A program made the position numbers and the translations under genes. The notes beneath the pieces are model-generated. The model saw only the letters and a program-made list of their open reading frames with translations, was not told the DNA's origin and did no database searches. DNA of 64,000 nucleotides, from positions 20,255,001-20,319,000 of the forward strand of contig JAJNNQ010000018.1 of NCBI GenBank assembly GCA_027886175.1, written 5' to 3'. Shown here piece by piece: positions 33,991 to 48,300 of this stretch (its first letter is position 1; each line of letters starts with the position of its first letter). Source of the DNA: Phylloscopus collybita. Lineage: Eukaryota; Chordata; Aves; Passeriformes; Phylloscopidae.

Positions 33991-36037
33991 ATAAAGACAG
34001 GCACAGCAATGGAAAAGTCATCTTAATGTTATCTTCCCATGCAAAGAGCCAGTATTATGAATATACTGTGGCTTCAGGACTTTTCTCCATTGCAACTGCT
34101 TCCCTGATGTATTGCAGCTTGGTAGAGATAAGCAAACTAAATATATAGTTAGCTAAAGCTGTTGTGCATTTTCAAAGGTATATGAAAAATATCCAAGTTT
34201 CCTTTTATTTCCTAAGAAAGCAGTGTAGATAAAAATACCAAGGGTATATTTCTCCTTCCATAGGAAATCAAACATCTATTTGAGACACTAAAGTTATATC
34301 TTTTGTTTAGTTTAAGATAGAAGTGAAGACACAGGTCTTATTTCAAATCTTAAGAGTTTGCCAAAATGTCTGAACCTGAACTATATTCACTTTAAAATGA
34401 TGACTACATGTCACTGGTTATACTATATAATGTTGTGAATACACGTAGGAAAAATACTTAGAATAATATGATGGAAAAAGGCAAAATAAAGCAAAATAAA
34501 ATTCCATACAATTGTACTCATGGCGAATACCTATCTATGGTGCAGGAGTTTACAGGGCTTCACTTGAAATTGTAGAGAAGAATGGTTCAGAAATAACCCT
34601 ACAATTGTCTTCTGCCATCTCTGCACCGCTTGTGTGTTGGCATTCTCTTAGGAGGAGACTGGACTTCTGACTTTTATCAGACACTGCAGTTGTGCCTGGA
34701 GATACAAAGTTATACGAACTATACATGGATCTTAATAGAGTCTTCAATACTTAGTGGATGTCAAAGCCACTTTTGGCACAGTGTGAAAGCCTCCTTCCAA
34801 GGTCAAGGGAGAGCTGGTGACATCTAACATGACACAAAAGATCACCACCTCCTTCATGCTCTTGCATTCAGCAGTGTGGGAGATGTGACCCTGTATGTGT
34901 CAGGACACTCCAACTTTCCTTTTTTCAGGTGATGTCTCAGCAAAATCTGCTACTCAGTCTAAGGAATTTGCTCTTAGCAGATAAGGAAATAAGAAAGGAA
35001 AATTATACTGCATAGATACATCCTCGCTGGACTTGTGGAAAAAGATCTGCAGTCTTCTATTGATCCAGGTTATTCCATAAACATCTGGAAGGCAGTGTCT
35101 TATTCTATCTGCCTGTGAAGGTGTAACAAAATCAGTACTGAAAAAAAATAAGAAACAACAGAAAAACAAATTTAAAAATCTATAAAAATTATATCCCTGA
35201 CAGAATGAAAAGAAATATACCAAATTTATAAGACCTTGCCATTTAAGAAAAACATAAATTATTTTTTTGCATTTTAAAAAACAGAGGAAAGACCTGTTTG
35301 AACATCTGTCTCTGATTTTTCCAATGTTTATTTAATTCTAATACTCACATAACACTCAAAGTAATCCTGACAGATATCTGATAATGAATCTGCTTTGAAA
35401 CTCATCCAGAGAAGAAAAACGTGTTCAGGGAATCCAGTACTCTATCTCAAAGGGAATAAGTTTAGATCAGCCTGGAACCAGTTAATACAATTACACTTCT
35501 ACAATTCCTTACTTGGAATGTTTACTAAGCATTGTGAGGCAATAAATGAACAAGAATTGGCTAGGCATAACTTTAAATCCATCTCCTGCCTGCCTGTGAG
35601 CTAGAGTGTAACATGATTTTTCCCCTCTGGGGAGAGTGGAGATTTGTGACTGTAGATTCCTAACTTTAAAGGAATACTCATTTGATCTAAAATTTCAATT
35701 TAAAATTGTGGCAGCTGCCTGTGACTGAAATCTTCTTTTGTTTCATCCACGGAGAGAATTTTTATTTTGTTTTTTCAAAGTATCTCACAGTTCTCTGTAA
35801 AGTTTATTCATTGCACTACCAGATGAACGAATGCTATAGCCATTCCATTTGGGTTTTTTTCCTAATTAGAACCACAGAAGCAAATGCTATAGGTGTTTGA
35901 AAAGCATCATATCTTTATGTCTTTGAGGTACTACCCTATCATCCTATTACAGAACTTCCTGAAGAAGCAGCAAACAGCAATCACAAACCCTTAAGTTTGT
36001 GGGCAAAAGATACAATACTTTATATTTCTGCATCTTC
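33991..36037. other. noncoding sequence
   Basis: No recognised gene. A minus-strand segment at 35020-35137 has an acceptor-like border and an open frame; see findings. Confidence 0.5.
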
Positions 36038-36055
36038 TTTTTTTTTTTTTTTTTT
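36038..36055. repeat. poly(T) tract, 18 bases
   Basis: Uninterrupted run of 18 T. Confidence 0.9.
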
Positions 36056-38261
36056 CTGCCAGAAGTCACATTCACTGATCAGAGAATTCCTGGTCTGCTT
36101 TTACACCACAAGAAAGAGAAGGACAACTCCATTTTAACTTTCCTAATGTTAATGTTTTTTGTAGTTCACAGTTCTAACCAGGCTTCAGTCACAACTGATA
36201 GGGGCTTACCCAAAAGCAATGAGAAGCACTTATCCTCTCAGTCCTTTTCAGGCTACTGGAATGTCCAGATGACCTTTGGATGTAAACTTCCCCACCCTAC
36301 TGACAAGAGCAGCACAATCCTTCTCCTCTGGTAGGGCAGCCAAGAGCCCATTGCTTGTCACTCCACATCAAAGGAAAAGCAATGTGGAATTAAATGTGTC
36401 TGCTGAGGTGGCTAGCTCTGTGAGATTGAAGACACTCTTCCTTTGGGAGCTTCAATGGAAAAGACAGAAGGAATTTAATCAGCTTTTCAATAAACACTTC
36501 TGAAGTAATAGGACAGCTTTCTGACTAGGATAATTTTATTTACAAAGGCAGTGCAGTTTGCTGTGTTTGTTTAGAAGAAAATATTTTAGCTCAGCTGCAG
36601 TAATGAGCTTCCTCAGGGATTCTGCAAGAAGCATTTGCTCTCCAGGCAGGTACAGCAGGCAGGTTGGAATTGGAGCAAAGCACTTTGGGGGAGTCACCAC
36701 GCCTGCTTTGATTGCTGCTAAGTGCCTAGCAGTCATGTGGCTTTTTGACTACATGTTTGGGACTTGAAAGCTGAGATGAACGAGCAGGTAGGGTAATAGT
36801 TAGCTACAGAAAATCAGTTTGTAGAATTTGCACATCAGGATTTTTTTTTTTTTTAACCAAGTATAAGTAAAATTCTAAAAAAGTCGCCTTTCTCATACTA
36901 TGTTGTTATCCTTATTACAAACTCTCAGGATTTTTGATGTCCTAGAACTCAAGGAGAATGAAACACAGTGAGAACAACCTGGGAGGAAGCTTAAAACAGA
37001 GTGTAGGCTAACAGCCATGGATGTGTCCATTGATGAAGATTAGAGTAGGTGACTCTTCTGGTGTGGAATGAAGTCCTTATGAACAATAGAAAGGAGATTT
37101 GTTTGTGTTACCTGGTAACACAACCGAGTACTTGGCCATCCAAAATGACTGAATAAAGGGCTGGCTTTACATATCTTTTAAGACCATTGATAAAATGGTC
37201 ATATCAAAGCCATATACCACAGGAAAAATAAATAATACAGGTTTTATCTAAAATATAGAAAATTCACACAACAGGAAAGGCTGTTATGTTCTGTCTGGCC
37301 ATCATGCAGGAAGGAAACAGGTTCTTTATGATTTTCATGCCCTTATTTCATACTTTGTTTTGATTTGGGCTGTGAATCTGTATACTGCATGAAAAGGATG
37401 ATAAAGTCAGTATGCTGTGCAAGACATTAAAATAAAAGAAAACCAAGTTTCAGTCAAGGCATCTGCTCCCTTTCCACAAGAGCTATGTGTTTAAGGAAAA
37501 AAAAGGAAAGTAAAAAAATAACTAAACAGAAATAATGCTAAGATTATAGGGGAAAAAATGGTGGAAAAAAAAAGTAAAAATATTTTCATTATGTATCCAG
37601 TTAAAAAATCTGCTTTTCTTAAAAAAAAATTACACTTGGATTGCAGGTTAAAGGATTAAAAATAAACATAGGGGAATTTGAAATAGTCTTTGCTCAAAAC
37701 ATTTAAACATACTGAAATGGTAATTTTTTTTTTTTTATTTCTGTTATGGTGAAACCACTAAAAATAATTTTAAAAAATCAGAAAACTTTATATATTCTGA
37801 AACCTATACTTTTAGCTGAAAAAATTAACCAAAAAATTGTTTCTTATTCTATGTGGTGTAAAGGAGCCTAGGAAAAAATGTAGAGAGAATTTAGAAAAAC
37901 AAACAAAAAATCTAAAACCCCCCTTATCAGATGAACTTTAACTTTTTACTTGGATTTCTTTTTCTTTCTCCACCTCTTCCTCAGCTTCATATCTTACATT
38001 TATACTGATAGGCCAAATAAATATATTTCCAGGCCAATTACAACAATAAGGATAGTCAGTTATGAAAAATTATATTATTTAGTTCAATTAAGTTCCATAG
38101 AGATACAGTTGTTTTGTGTATTACCAAAGTGCAACAGCAGTATTGAAACATTAGATCCAAATATTTTGTCTCAAGGTTGAAGTTACAGGAAACCATTGCC
38201 CTAGGCTATAGACATTGAAAGGTACCTGGAAATAACTGCACTGGAGAGACACAGGAGGGAT
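36056..38261. other. noncoding sequence
   Basis: No gene recognised. Many short A runs occur at 37495-37800. Confidence 0.55.
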
Positions 38262-38388
38262 TGGGTTTTTTTGTTTTCGGGGGGTTTTGTGAGCTTTTTG
38301 GGGGTTTTGGGTTTTTTGTTGTTTTGTTTTTTGGGTTTATTTGGTTTGTTTTGGGGTTTTGTTTGTTTGGGTTTGGTTTTTTTGCGCA
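38262..38388. repeat. G/T-rich low-complexity tract
   Basis: GGGTTTTTTTGTTTT-like sequence with several G3-G6 runs. It closely resembles the 18763-18902 tract. Open frames through it on both strands (rich in K/P/T/N on the minus strand, F/G/L on the plus) are artefacts. Confidence 0.85.
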
Positions 38389-41300
38389 AGATTCTGTTTA
38401 TTTTATACACTGTTTTAAATAGTTTTAGGCAAAACCACATTTCCAAAGGAGATGCATCAAGTTTTTCATTAGAAAAGGCATTATATTTCCACCAAAAGAT
38501 TTGTAGTACTTGTACCTAATAACAGACGTCAGGCTATTTACCTCAAGTTTCTGTACTTTCCAAAACAGAAGCCACAGTGAAAGATGGATTCTTAGAGTCA
38601 AAGTAGTGTAGCTGTTCAAGCAGCCTTTTGTCCTAAACTGATGTGCTGTTTTTGAAACCACTATTACAAAGCTCTTTAAAAAATCACTTATAGGGGAAAC
38701 ATGTAGCCATTTCCATTCAAGGCTGTTGTTCCCATAGACCCACTAGTTGCTGTGTTTCATTATTAGGGCTCTCACATCAAGTAACCATTTTGCTGCCATT
38801 TTGTATTTACTGTTCACTAATGATCAAAACTCCCTGCCAGAGCTCAATCAATCACCTGGTGGAGCACCCATGTCCTTCAGCACCTACAGGAAAGAAGCAG
38901 TGTGCTAGCAGAAGTCCTACATTTTTCTCATCAGAACAAAAACCAGATCCTCAGCTGTTTTAAATCTTAGACTTTTAAACCAAGAAAAGCTCTAGCAGTA
39001 TTATAACATGCAAATAAGATCTGACCATTCAGGCTATTCTTTATTTCCCATCAGTTTAAATAGAGACATTAAACCAAGCTGTGGTTCTGAGCATGCTGCA
39101 TGAGTCAGACGTGCTTGACAGACAGAAGGAGATACTTGCTTTGTCTAGCAGAGGAACATCTGAGATGGGTCACTGAGCATTCCAATATCACTGTGCCATG
39201 CAACCTGATAGCATCAGCACCCGGCCCCTGACACTCAAAAAAATATCTACATAACTCTGACCACTAGCACAGGCTTTTGTCTGTGAAAGATTTGCAGATA
39301 TTTCCTCAGATGTATCTTGATATTGCCTCATCTTATAGTAGAGCCACATTTTTGATTGTATCTATGTATTTGTAAAGGCATGGGTAAAAAAGAGACAAAC
39401 CCGAGCTACTTTAGAGGATGTGACTTCTGCCAGAGAAGAAGGATTCCTCTCTTAGGGAGTATTTTCAAAGGGAGATTTAAAAAAAAAATAAGACAGCTTT
39501 GCCTGAGAAAAGTCAAACTTCAGGCTGTGCAGGATAGACAGGAATATGAGCAGGTAGGGTGGCAATCCTTCCTTTATAAAGTTTTATGCTATTTATTTCA
39601 CTGATTCTGTAGCTATCTTTCTGTTCCCTACTTTTAGAGACATCAATTATTTCATTCACTGCTTGAGAAAGAGGGCAGCTGAATCAATCAGTCAAACAAG
39701 TAAAGTAACTGTTGATTAAATCTGGTTCTCAGTGTACATTTCAGCCAAGTAAACCCATTTTTTATTGAAAAAAAAGGAAGAAAAAAAAGTACCTTAACTT
39801 TATGTAACAGCTTTAAAACCAAAAGCATGTGATCGTTTTACAAGTGGCAGGAAACATGACTCAAAACAGTAACAAAATGCAAAAATAATCTGTCTAGTCC
39901 TCCCAAGGGAACTGCAGCTAAGATTACCCTATATATGGTTACTATCTATACAATGATTTTCTCAATTTCTGAAGGCAATTTCATCTCTTGTATTTATCAG
40001 GAAATAAAAACAGCTATAATAGCCATAACACTAGTATCTATTGCTCTGCTGTGAGTACAGCAAAAATAAGATCACCCTGATCTAAGCTTGACTCTTGAGT
40101 GATGAATTCTGAATTGGTTTAGATACATCCAAGACATAATGAATGGTTTTATAATAGTCCATCAAGTCAAGGCTCACTCCCCAAATTGAGGAAAAAACTT
40201 TTCAGATGAGTAGATTTAAAAATGTTACTGAATTACTAAGGACAGCAATACTTATTATTGTTTTGAGTCATGTTTTCTGCAGCTTGTGAAGTGATCAGAT
40301 GCTTTTTCTTTTAAAGATGTTATGTAAAGTTAAACTAATTTCTTTCTTTTTTTTTATTAAAAATATGCACTGAGATATTCATCAGTCCATCAGCATAAAT
40401 GCAGATCAAAGCTCAGGGTTTTTTTTCTCTAATGCTTGTTCCTCTCTATTCCTTATAATGTATTCAGGAGATTTTCAAAGCACTGGGAAAGGGACAAGGA
40501 AGAGACTGACAGTGTTGTGGTAAGAGACCATGTAGGGATGAACACAAATCCTTCTGAATTTCATTTTCCCAAATATCACTCTTCATAGAACAACTTGTTC
40601 TTTGCAGCAACTAATACTTTAAAGCCATGTAGATATCAATATCACCTGAGTGAAATTAGCTTATTTCAGCTTAATTATGTTAAAAAAATTACAGTGAGTT
40701 TATAAGAATAAAGCATAAAGATTACATTAGTCTCAAACTGCTTGAGTTTTGATAACCCACCATTATTTGCAGCAGATAGTATTAATTTTAACTTTGGAAT
40801 ACATTCTTCTATATACAAATGAATTAAATAAGAATAAAAAGGTAAATTTTGTCATTCAAGTATGGCATAATAGAGAAATATATTATATAGAAAGGTCATA
40901 TTTTAATTTTAAAGGCTGTGAATTAAATCTTTTCCAGCACTTTGCTTAATTTACAAAAATAGTTTCAGAATTACAAGGATTTCATAATGTCAGGCCTTAA
41001 TTTTAAAAACTCTGATGCATTTTTAAAAGTTGTATCCCTGTATAAAAATACATAAGGTTGTATCGAGATATATAAAGGATAATTATATGGTAATCTTGTT
41101 TTTAGACTGTCTTCATATGTTCACTAGTAACAGAGACTATTTTTAAAGTATTTTTTAAGGTTTTTAAGTACAAAAATGGCAGGGACAGACTGACATTTTT
41201 AGTGGAAGAATACTAGTTATGTTGCTCTCACAATACATTTTCTGAAACAGACATAATTACAAAAGCTGATCTAGATATAGATTAAAAAAAAAACCCCTGC

Positions 41301-44300
41301 TAAGTACAGAGCATCTTCAGACTAGCTGTGAAATTATGATTAATTGGGAATATACATGTAAGAGTTTTGTGACCATGTTAAGAATTATGTAGTGAAATAG
41401 AATAAAAGTGATAATAAGAGCCGTTTAAAACATTTTACTGCAACTCATTATGAATGTCCATTTGAAATTAACAGAATGTTACATAACAGGAGACACATTA
41501 TAGGCTGGGGATAGTGATTTTCCTTATTGATTCTTCAGGTAAAGTGTGGGGGGTTTTTAATTCCTTTTGAGAAAATTGTTCACTACACAAAAGTCAGGAG
41601 GGGAGTTGGAGCACTTTGTGCTAATGATACAGAGTCTACTATTATGTTTCAATTGTGGGACCATTTCAGGGATATTTGGCTTTTTTGTGCTGATCTTCCA
41701 AGAAAGATTTCAGCTGATATCTTCTGATCCTCTGATTTCAGCTGCATATTACTGGTGCTTCCAAAATAGTAGTAGTAATGGCTGCATTATCCGCAGTAGC
41801 AGCATTATTATCAGTGATGATCTAGTATTGGGGAACAGGACATTAAAAGGCTATACAAAGCCATAGAAGACAATACATTTAATAAACAACATCAAGCAAG
41901 ACAAGGTCTGTGATTCTAGGCATTAGGTTGATGAACTTATCCCATCTAGTATGTAAACTTATAAATATTTAAAGTGAGTGTAAGACAGTACTTAAATTTT
42001 CCCTATGTAAAGAGAAGCTATTTGCTTTGAATCAAAAGTTGCTTAGGCTTTAGGGCTAGAAAAAAAAATTAAAAAAAAACTTGAAAAAACTGCAGGAAAT
42101 CTTAAAAACCCTCTCAAATCCCCCCACTTTTTAATGAAATTGCAGTTTTCATCTATAAACATGAACTGTCCCGTAAATACAACAGTTCTCATGAAAACTT
42201 CAGTGAGTGTAAGAAGGAGAACAGTATTAAATAGATTTCATTGAGATCCCAAATACCAGTAACCTTTTTAACACCACAAAATTTCAGCTCAGAAAGGTTT
42301 GGTGGATAGAAGTTTTCTCCAAACAAATCTCTGGTTTTCAGTTGTTTCAAAAATCTGCTTGAGATATTTTAACAATAAAAATACTTCAATGAGCTTTAAA
42401 ACAACTTCTGATTTTAAACATGACAGTCTTACTTGGGTGGAGTTTTTTATGCTAAAATTTAAGGACAGTCTTCAAAATGTGTGCAGAATTGATTCACCAG
42501 CAGAATTCTATTTAAGAATATAAAGATCTTATAGATACTTCTAATTTGGGGGAAAAAAAGCTATTCTCAGAGAACAATTCCAGCAAAATATTAAATCACC
42601 TATTCCTGCCTGCAAATTCACCCAACTAGGAGCTCCGTGGCTCCCAGATGAGTAATCAGTTCCCCTTTACAATATATGTCATATGACTTGATGGGTCATT
42701 GCAGGTCTCAGGTAAATCTCTCTTGCATCATACAGCAGCACATGGCAATTAATTGTGCAGTCCTATGCCTGCCTTGGAAAGTTTTCCGGTTTGCTCCTAG
42801 AACCTAAAAGATAACAATACTGCAAAATTCCTCCTGGCAACAGGACAGACTTTGGGTTTGAGAGAAACTTGGCTTTATTCTTTCCCATTTCATGTACAAT
42901 CTGAATATTCAGATTTTCCTCTCAGCATGTTTTTTTTATATGCTGCCTCCCTGAATTTGACCTGCACCAGCCATTCCAAACTTGAACACTAAAAATGACA
43001 TTTCTTCAGTGTACTTCTGTATTAACCTGTTATACCATTTCAGTATGACAGTCTGTGCATGTGGAGAAAGACGGGAATTTGCAGGTTCATCCTTTGTGGT
43101 TAGATTTGCAGCAGTGAAAGTCCAGAGCATCTGGCCTCTGTCAGCTAATGTGTTAAAAAACCATCAAATGTGACCTATTTGGAAACACTCCTGTGTTAAC
43201 AAACATTGAGATCTGCGTGTAGAACTGCATGTACATTTAGCATTTTTAGGGTCTTTAATGCCATTGGGAGCTCTGTTGGCTGCTGGCCTCTATCTCCTCT
43301 TACCACCTTATTTATGTCCAGTAGTATTGCTGGAAATGGGCATAGAATTGCATAGAATGGGCTGGAAACTCATTATCTGGACTTTTTGGACCATGGCAAT
43401 GTGGCCAAGAGGAAGTTCAGTTATTAATACCAAGAACAGCATGCTTCTCTACCAAAGATGTACTAATATCATGACCAATATCAATGCTGCAGGATCATAT
43501 ATAATAATAATAAAGTATTTGGATTCATATTTAAGCCTCAGGATTTAAGCCTCAGGATCCAGGAAGATCAAGTCTTTAGAAACCTGCCTTTTGCTTTGCC
43601 ACAGATTAGGGAAATGATATGAGTCAGTTCAATAACTGAGTTAGTCACACAGCAATGAACTACAAAAAAAAAAGGAAGTTTTGTAACAAACATTGTCTTT
43701 AGATGAAGCATAGTTTTAATTCAATAAATTAATGGCTGTTAAAGCCAGACATAGAGTTTGTGTGAAGGTAAAAGAAAGAAGGCAGGCGAGGGAGAAGGAG
43801 CAAAATGTAGAGTAGAAAAATATTCTTTGTGGAATAAACAAACACCTTCACATGGTCAAATGCACTGTCTGAAGTTTTTGTTTTTCTTGCTCCACTGCAC
43901 TGATGTATTTTGACAGGATATTTTGTTCTGCCTCTAGGGTTTTTAGGGAAAAGGAACTCATGGGCTATTACTGTTCCCGTGAAGAGTTTTGACTGAAATG
44001 TTTTGGCTCATTTCCTTGAGCTATGCATTAGCCAGATGGTTTGATGCATGTACCATGCCACCCTGTTTGATCCTGCTGTTGGACTTTAGCTCTTGTTCCA
44101 CTGTCAAAGGGAAGGATTATTATGAACATTCTCATTAATATTCACACTGAAGAGTGATCTGACTGCCACTTCACTGGTACTGCAGGTTGAGGGTGCCCTG
44201 TCAAAACAGAGAAAAATCTTTACCTCTACTAATGCAAACCAGTCTGAGAGAGGATTTTGAGCAGAAAATTAGACTCCAGTATTAAGGGCTTCCCTCTTCT

Positions 44301-44629
44301 TTGACAGAGATTTACTATGACAAAATCTCTTCTTCATTACGAAACAAAAGTATCAAACTCTTTCAGAGGGCGGAAATACATATTTTACAAGGTTTTGTGA
44401 CAAAATACTTGCATAAAAACTGATAGAATTATGAGCTTATTAACAACATGACTAAATTTGACACAGTACTTAAAATCCCTGCTCATGGGCAGGACCTATT
44501 ATGTGAGGTATGTATACACATATATATCACATAAACCAGAAATTTCTTATGGATGGGTATCCAAAGAGCTAAAAGGTGCAGAGAGGACTGAAGCTCCCTG
44601 TCATCCATCCAGTCCTAACAGAAGGTAAC
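38389..44629. other. noncoding sequence
   Basis: A 6-kb AT-rich stretch. I recognise no gene and no confident repeat family in it. Short A runs are frequent (39480, 39770, 41284, 42060, 43664). A tiny CATAGAAT-containing piece near 43341 could be a CR1 3' end remnant. Confidence 0.5.
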
Positions 44630-45345
44630 ATCCCACAGGGCTGAGGGTAAACACACCCTGTGACACTAATCTTGGTGTCATCTGCAAATCTGCTGAGGCT
44701 GTACTTGATCCCTTTGTCTGTGTCATTATTAAAGCTATTAAATAACGCTGGTTCTAGTATGGACCCCTAAGAGGAACCACTTGTCAGCAGTGTCCATTGA
44801 GCACTGAGCTGTTGATCAAAACCCTCTGGATTTGACTCCTCAGCAAATTTATGCATCTTACAGTCAACTCATCAAATCCATCCCTTTCCAATTTAGAGAA
44901 AAGGCGTTTGTGGGGCACCATGCCCAAGGCTTTACAGAAGTCCAGATAAATGTCTTTTGTAGCCCTTCCCCTGTCCCCTGATGTAGCCACTCCACTCAGA
45001 GAAAGCCGTTGGGTTGGTCAGACAAGACATGCCCTTGGTGAAGCTGTGCTGGGCTGTCCCAAATCACCTCCCTGTCCTCCTTGTTCCATGATATTCCATA
45101 GCACAGAGGTGATGCTGACAGATCAGTGGTTCCCAAGGTCCTCTTCTCTACCTTTTTAAAGATGGGTGCAATGTTTGGTTTTTTTCAGTCAGCTGGGATT
45201 TTGCCTGGCTTCCATGACTTTTAAAATATTATGGAGAGTGGCTTGGCAACTATATCAGCCAATTCCTTCAGGACTCTGGGATGCATCTTAATGGGTCCCA
45301 TAGACTTCACTATGTAATATACCTTCAAAAGCTCAGCTCAATTGC
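44630..45345 (-). pseudogene. CR1 ORF2 reverse-transcriptase fragment, antisense
   Basis: On the minus strand, scattered frames give successive parts of a CR1 reverse transcriptase from right to left. Near 45300 is SMGP..MHPRVLKELA, with the known family form 'KSMGPDGIHPRVLKELA'. At about 45170-45080 is NIAPIFKKVEK ('ANVTPIFKKG'). At about 44950 is DIYLDFCKAL..VPHKRLFSKL ('VVYLDFSKAFDTVSHxxLxxKL'). At about 44830 is RSQIQRVLINSS ('LxGRxQRVVVNG'). At about 44670 is FADDTK, carrying the two catalytic aspartates. Frameshifts and indels break the coding, so the copy is dead. It lacks the 5' endonuclease part and, as far as I can see, a recognisable 3' end; similarity fades near 44600. The CR1 family assignment is firm, the subfamily is not. 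Confidence 0.85.
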
Positions 45346-48300
45346 ATTTTGACAGAATAAATGACTACTACAGATAAGCCAAGAATTTTTTTTGTACGTG
45401 GTCTGCTCTGTCTTTCTGCTGGCAATTTTGGTGGATTCTCAGGATTGGCAGAATGAGATAAGAACCAACTCCTCAGAGACCATAATTTACAGGGAGTCAT
45501 AGAACTGCAAGGCCACCCCCACTGCCCTAAATTAATAAACTGAATTGTCAGACACACACATGAGGCTGACACACATTTGTTCTTCCGCCCTATTTATCTC
45601 TGTCCAGGACAGACTGAAAGCTGAAGACAGCACTTTGGTCATACCAGTTTAGCAGTTCGAGTGTCAGTTAACTCTTTATTCCATTCTATCCTGCACAATT
45701 TGGTGCTGATGTCCTGTTTAAACCCCTTTAGAAGTCACAAAGTAAACATTTCACCGAGTCTCTCTCCTAAAAATAATCCTTCATTCTTTGGGTCTTTTTT
45801 ATTTCTCTCCCCAGCCCACCTCCCACAGAACTATGGTCAGAGCAGACTCTATAAAGGAATTTCTGTGTGAAAAAATTTAGGAATATAAAGACTGCAGTTG
45901 AGTGAAATGTCTTCTCAAATGCAAGAGCATAGGACCTGAGGATGTTTTCTGTTTGCTGAGGCCTTTAATTCAGAAAAAAAAAGTTTGGTTATCAATTTTT
46001 CTGAGTATATTACAAAACCACTGATTTAGTGTTGAGTGATCAGGAACCTTAAGGTTTAAATGTGACTTTGAGTCTTACATACTTAGGATTTTGCCTGTCC
46101 TGAGGAACCAATTTCACTGAGTAATAGAAGTGTTTGTAAAATAAATTCTTCTAGCAATAGAGTATAGAATGTTAAAGATCAGAGGTCGTCTGTCCAATCC
46201 TGGATTTTGAAAGTCTAAACTTCTGTCTCTAACATGAAAAAAATATAATATGCAATGATATACATAATGAAAAAAATTACCTGTTTTTTTTCTTGGTAAT
46301 AGGAGTGCTGATCACTTTGGATTGTAATTAGAGGAAAACAGAAGACAGAAGATTCTTCCTGGGGGAAAGTTAGCAGAACATGCTACAGAGGTTCATCTTT
46401 GTTCATACAGTTTATGGAAGCAAGCCTTGCTTCTAAAGGCCTTCCTTCAAGCCTTAGATATTTTGGGATATGTCTGGTTTGTCAGCCAGACTGTGTCAAA
46501 CACAGGTTAGTAAAAACACAGTATATTGTTCTCAAAATGTTTTTCTTGACATTAAACCAAAATTTTCCCATAGTTACTACCCATTGCTCTTTGATGATTA
46601 CCTCTTCAAAATTATGTTAAGTGACGGTGATATATTAGTTATAAATGGTAAACACAATTTTTAAAGGGCTGGGTTCCCAAAGCAAGATAAGAAGGCAGGA
46701 AGAGACTTTACAAGGTCTACCTCTACCAACGCACAGCCAGCACAAAGCCAGGAGCAAAGAGTCTCCCTGAACATGCAGCAATGAGAGGTGAGTTCAATGT
46801 CAATGGCTCATTCAGTCTTTTTGCTGCTCTGCCAATGCTTCCAGCAAGTGCCCAATTAGCAGTGACAGCGGTGATGGTGTTTATGAGAAGCTAGCCTGAG
46901 ACTGTCATTTCTTTAAATTTGAAACTGCAGAGAAGTCACAGGGTGGTAAAGCTTTTAAGTTCCTATTGACATGCACCAGAAACTGACCTCAAACTGGTGA
47001 CTTAGAGGTGAAAGTCTTTATTTGCTAAGTCAGTTTGCCTCTCGTAGAGTGAATTTGTAAAGCAAATTCCCATTCCATTCCAGCTTATTTTATTTCTCTT
47101 GAGATGAACGAAGCTCTTTCCTGCACAGCAGCTTGAATAGTACTCTCCTGTCCCCTCCTCTCCCAAAGGAAAACTGGGCTGTGGAGTCACATAGGTCTAT
47201 GTTGGTCAGTGCATCCAACACTGAAAAGTGAACAGTAGGAGAAATGCAAAATGGAAATAGTAGTCATTGGCTAAAAACACAATAGATTGTCACAGGAGGC
47301 ATTGCCTAGAGGTGTTACTGAATGGGGTGTTTCAGTAACTACGTTTAAAGGTTCAAAAAAGAGATATGAAAGAGAGAGGAGAAAAAGAAAGAATATGTAT
47401 TAAATACTTTTAATAGGCTGAAACAAACACAAAAAATTAGAAATTACTGAAATATTCCCCTAAGAGACAGTCTACTAATTTGTTGGCTTGGCTTCTCTTG
47501 TCTGCACACACTGATGGGCTATTAAAAAAATAGCAGTGTGCTTTAATTTTAAACATGTGGGCTAAACTGCAACCATAGTTCCGGGTTGTCAAACAACTTA
47601 CAGTGCTCCTGAGTCCATTTCAGCTCTGAATCCCACTGCCTTAGAGTTTAAAAAAACAATTTTATTTCTGTGTAGAGTCTGAATATGTGGAAGTTTTTGC
47701 TTTACTTTGGTTTGAGGGTCCAGGGATTGACTGTTACTTATTGCTTGGAAGATCTAGGCAAATTATTGCTATTTGCATCTCCTTTTTCTGTTCTCTTTTC
47801 TATCATTTCTGCTATTGTCCATTGTAATAGAATGAATCCAGGATTAGGCTATTTTTGATCTGACCTGATAAAGCCCTTTTTCTCTCTGGCTGTGTAGAGA
47901 GCCAGTCCCTTTTTGTATTAAAAGAATACAGAATTCTCATCTGATATTATGGATGCTTCACTATCTCCTTCCACAGGTGAAAAAGACAAAACAGATTGCA
48001 AAATGTCAGGGAACAGGACTTGCATAGCGTGCCTGAATTGTGGACCTGAGGTTATTCTCTGTTCTTGTTCTCTTCTTCCTAGCGTAGCTGCATGGCAGAC
48101 AGCTACTTCAGCACCTACAGTGTTATTCCTTTCCAGCTCCTGATCTCTTGATAATAAAGGGCAGGTTGAGAGGTGATTTGACTGAGCTTCTACCAGCCAA
48201 GGCTGGCATAATGGTGTCTTTCCAAGATAACATGAATCAGAGCAACCCACAAAAATTATCTGACGTATTCTGGGACTGAGGCAGCCTTAGTGATTAAGGC

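Noticed and set aside
38262..38388. Possible quadruplex from several G3-G6 runs
   Set aside because: The loops between G runs are mostly longer than seven bases, so a canonical quadruplex is not supported.
43341..43390. CATAGAATTGCATAGAATGGG, like a CR1 3' terminal repeat in antisense
   Set aside because: Only about 25 bases fit; the following sequence does not match CR1.
46165..46210. GTTAAAGATCAGAGGTC..TCCAATCC, like the CR1 'AAAGATCATCTAGTCCAACC' block
   Set aside because: Too short and diverged, with no matching sequence on either side.
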